From positions 10,124,001 to 10,188,000 of the forward strand of contig JAIUSX010000977.1 in NCBI GenBank assembly GCA_026573805.1: a DNA stretch of 64,000 bases, read 5' to 3'. A program made the translations under genes and the position numbers. Origin of the DNA: Hesperophylax magnus (lineage: Eukaryota > Arthropoda > Insecta > Trichoptera > Limnephilidae). Shown here in pieces: positions 63,541 through 64,000 of this stretch. Every line of letters starts with the position of its first letter. Position 1 is the stretch's first letter. The notes beneath the pieces were generated by a model, which was given only the letters and a program-made list of their open reading frames with translations, had not been told where the DNA came from and ran no database searches.

Positions 63541-64000
63541 TCCCTTCCAAGTACTACTTAAACATCTTACTTATACAACTTAACATATCGTTACACACAT
63601 AAAAAATACATATTTATACGCTTAATATAACATTTAACTTAATCCTAAACTCAACCAAAGAAAAAACTGTTCCAGAATGGCTAAACAAATACACTTCCAC
63701 TAAAAATAGATAGTTTATCACTGTATAATTGTTTTAAAATACTCCATGTAGACAGCAAACCAAAGAGCGCGGGTTCACTCCGATTTCATCCTTCATTTCC
63801 GATGTCATTATTCCACGCGCGGAAGGGCACGAGCGGTGGGGATCGGAGGTCGCGGCAGGGGTTGCATGAGTCGCCAAATGACTCTCTTCTTGTTCGGGTT
63901 AGGGGTAGATTCCGAGAAACGACGATTCTGTGGCCTGTGATATGGCCCACACACATGGCCCACATTCTATAACGGCACTGTATGCGTCAGCGGGGTTTGC

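Larger units (their letters stand above)
60461..64000 (-). mobile_element. RTE-type non-LTR retrotransposon, nearly full length
   Basis: On the minus strand: a 5' region (63541-64000, more GC-rich past 63780, its end not seen), one long reading frame (63540-60484) and a tail of (GTTA)n repeats at 60461-60481. A single frame with endonuclease then reverse transcriptase and a simple-repeat tail are RTE-clade traits; lack of a first frame fits too. It is inserted into a pogo-like element in DDX52 intron 7, antisense to that gene. Older fragments lie at 50590-51040 and 54692-55842. Confidence 0.8.

Noticed and set aside
1..64000. CRISPR array, operon, riboswitch or prophage features
   Set aside because: The window is clearly spliced eukaryotic DNA; the regular repeats are minisatellites without spacers.

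Overview
This is a eukaryotic nuclear window, almost certainly insect: AT-rich, intron-rich, with GT-AG introns of a few hundred bases to 4 kb, three recognisable animal protein-coding genes, and a dense load of Tc1/mariner-, pogo-, piggyBac- and hAT-type miniature elements, tRNA-derived SINEs and RTE-like LINEs. TTAGG/AACCT-type runs are scattered about. I cannot place the order of insects. All exon models below were built by hand from splice sites, phase and protein similarity. Layout from left to right: 1-1831 is a decayed copy of a block repeated at about 23140-25324. 1832-17330 is gene-poor repeat territory. 17391-26241 (+) is a complete five-exon FoxJ2/3-type forkhead gene of 285 codons. 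26242-35703 is a repeat-bearing downstream region with nested mariner-type elements. 35704-49058 (-) is a complete ten-exon XPR1-type phosphate exporter gene (SPX plus EXS domains, 634 codons). 49059-52564 separates it from a divergently transcribed DDX52/ROK1-type DEAD-box RNA helicase gene, of which seven exons (N-terminal part and first RecA domain) lie at 52565-59039 (+) and the rest falls beyond the window. 60079-64000 is intronic: a pogo-like element split by a nearly intact RTE-type LINE running on the minus strand. The three genes have unrelated jobs (transcription factor, phosphate efflux, ribosome biogenesis); nothing suggests a functional cluster. The most unusual content is in the repeats: two hammerhead-ribozyme-like cores, one inside a 190-base insertion with a 14-base target duplication; a pogo-like family with about ten internal satellite-like units; a duplicated forkhead exon that has become a pseudo-exon and whose flanks act as natural empty sites dating a piggyBac-like insertion; several nested DNA transposons; and a degenerate repeat of about 42 bases just after the forkhead stop codon.
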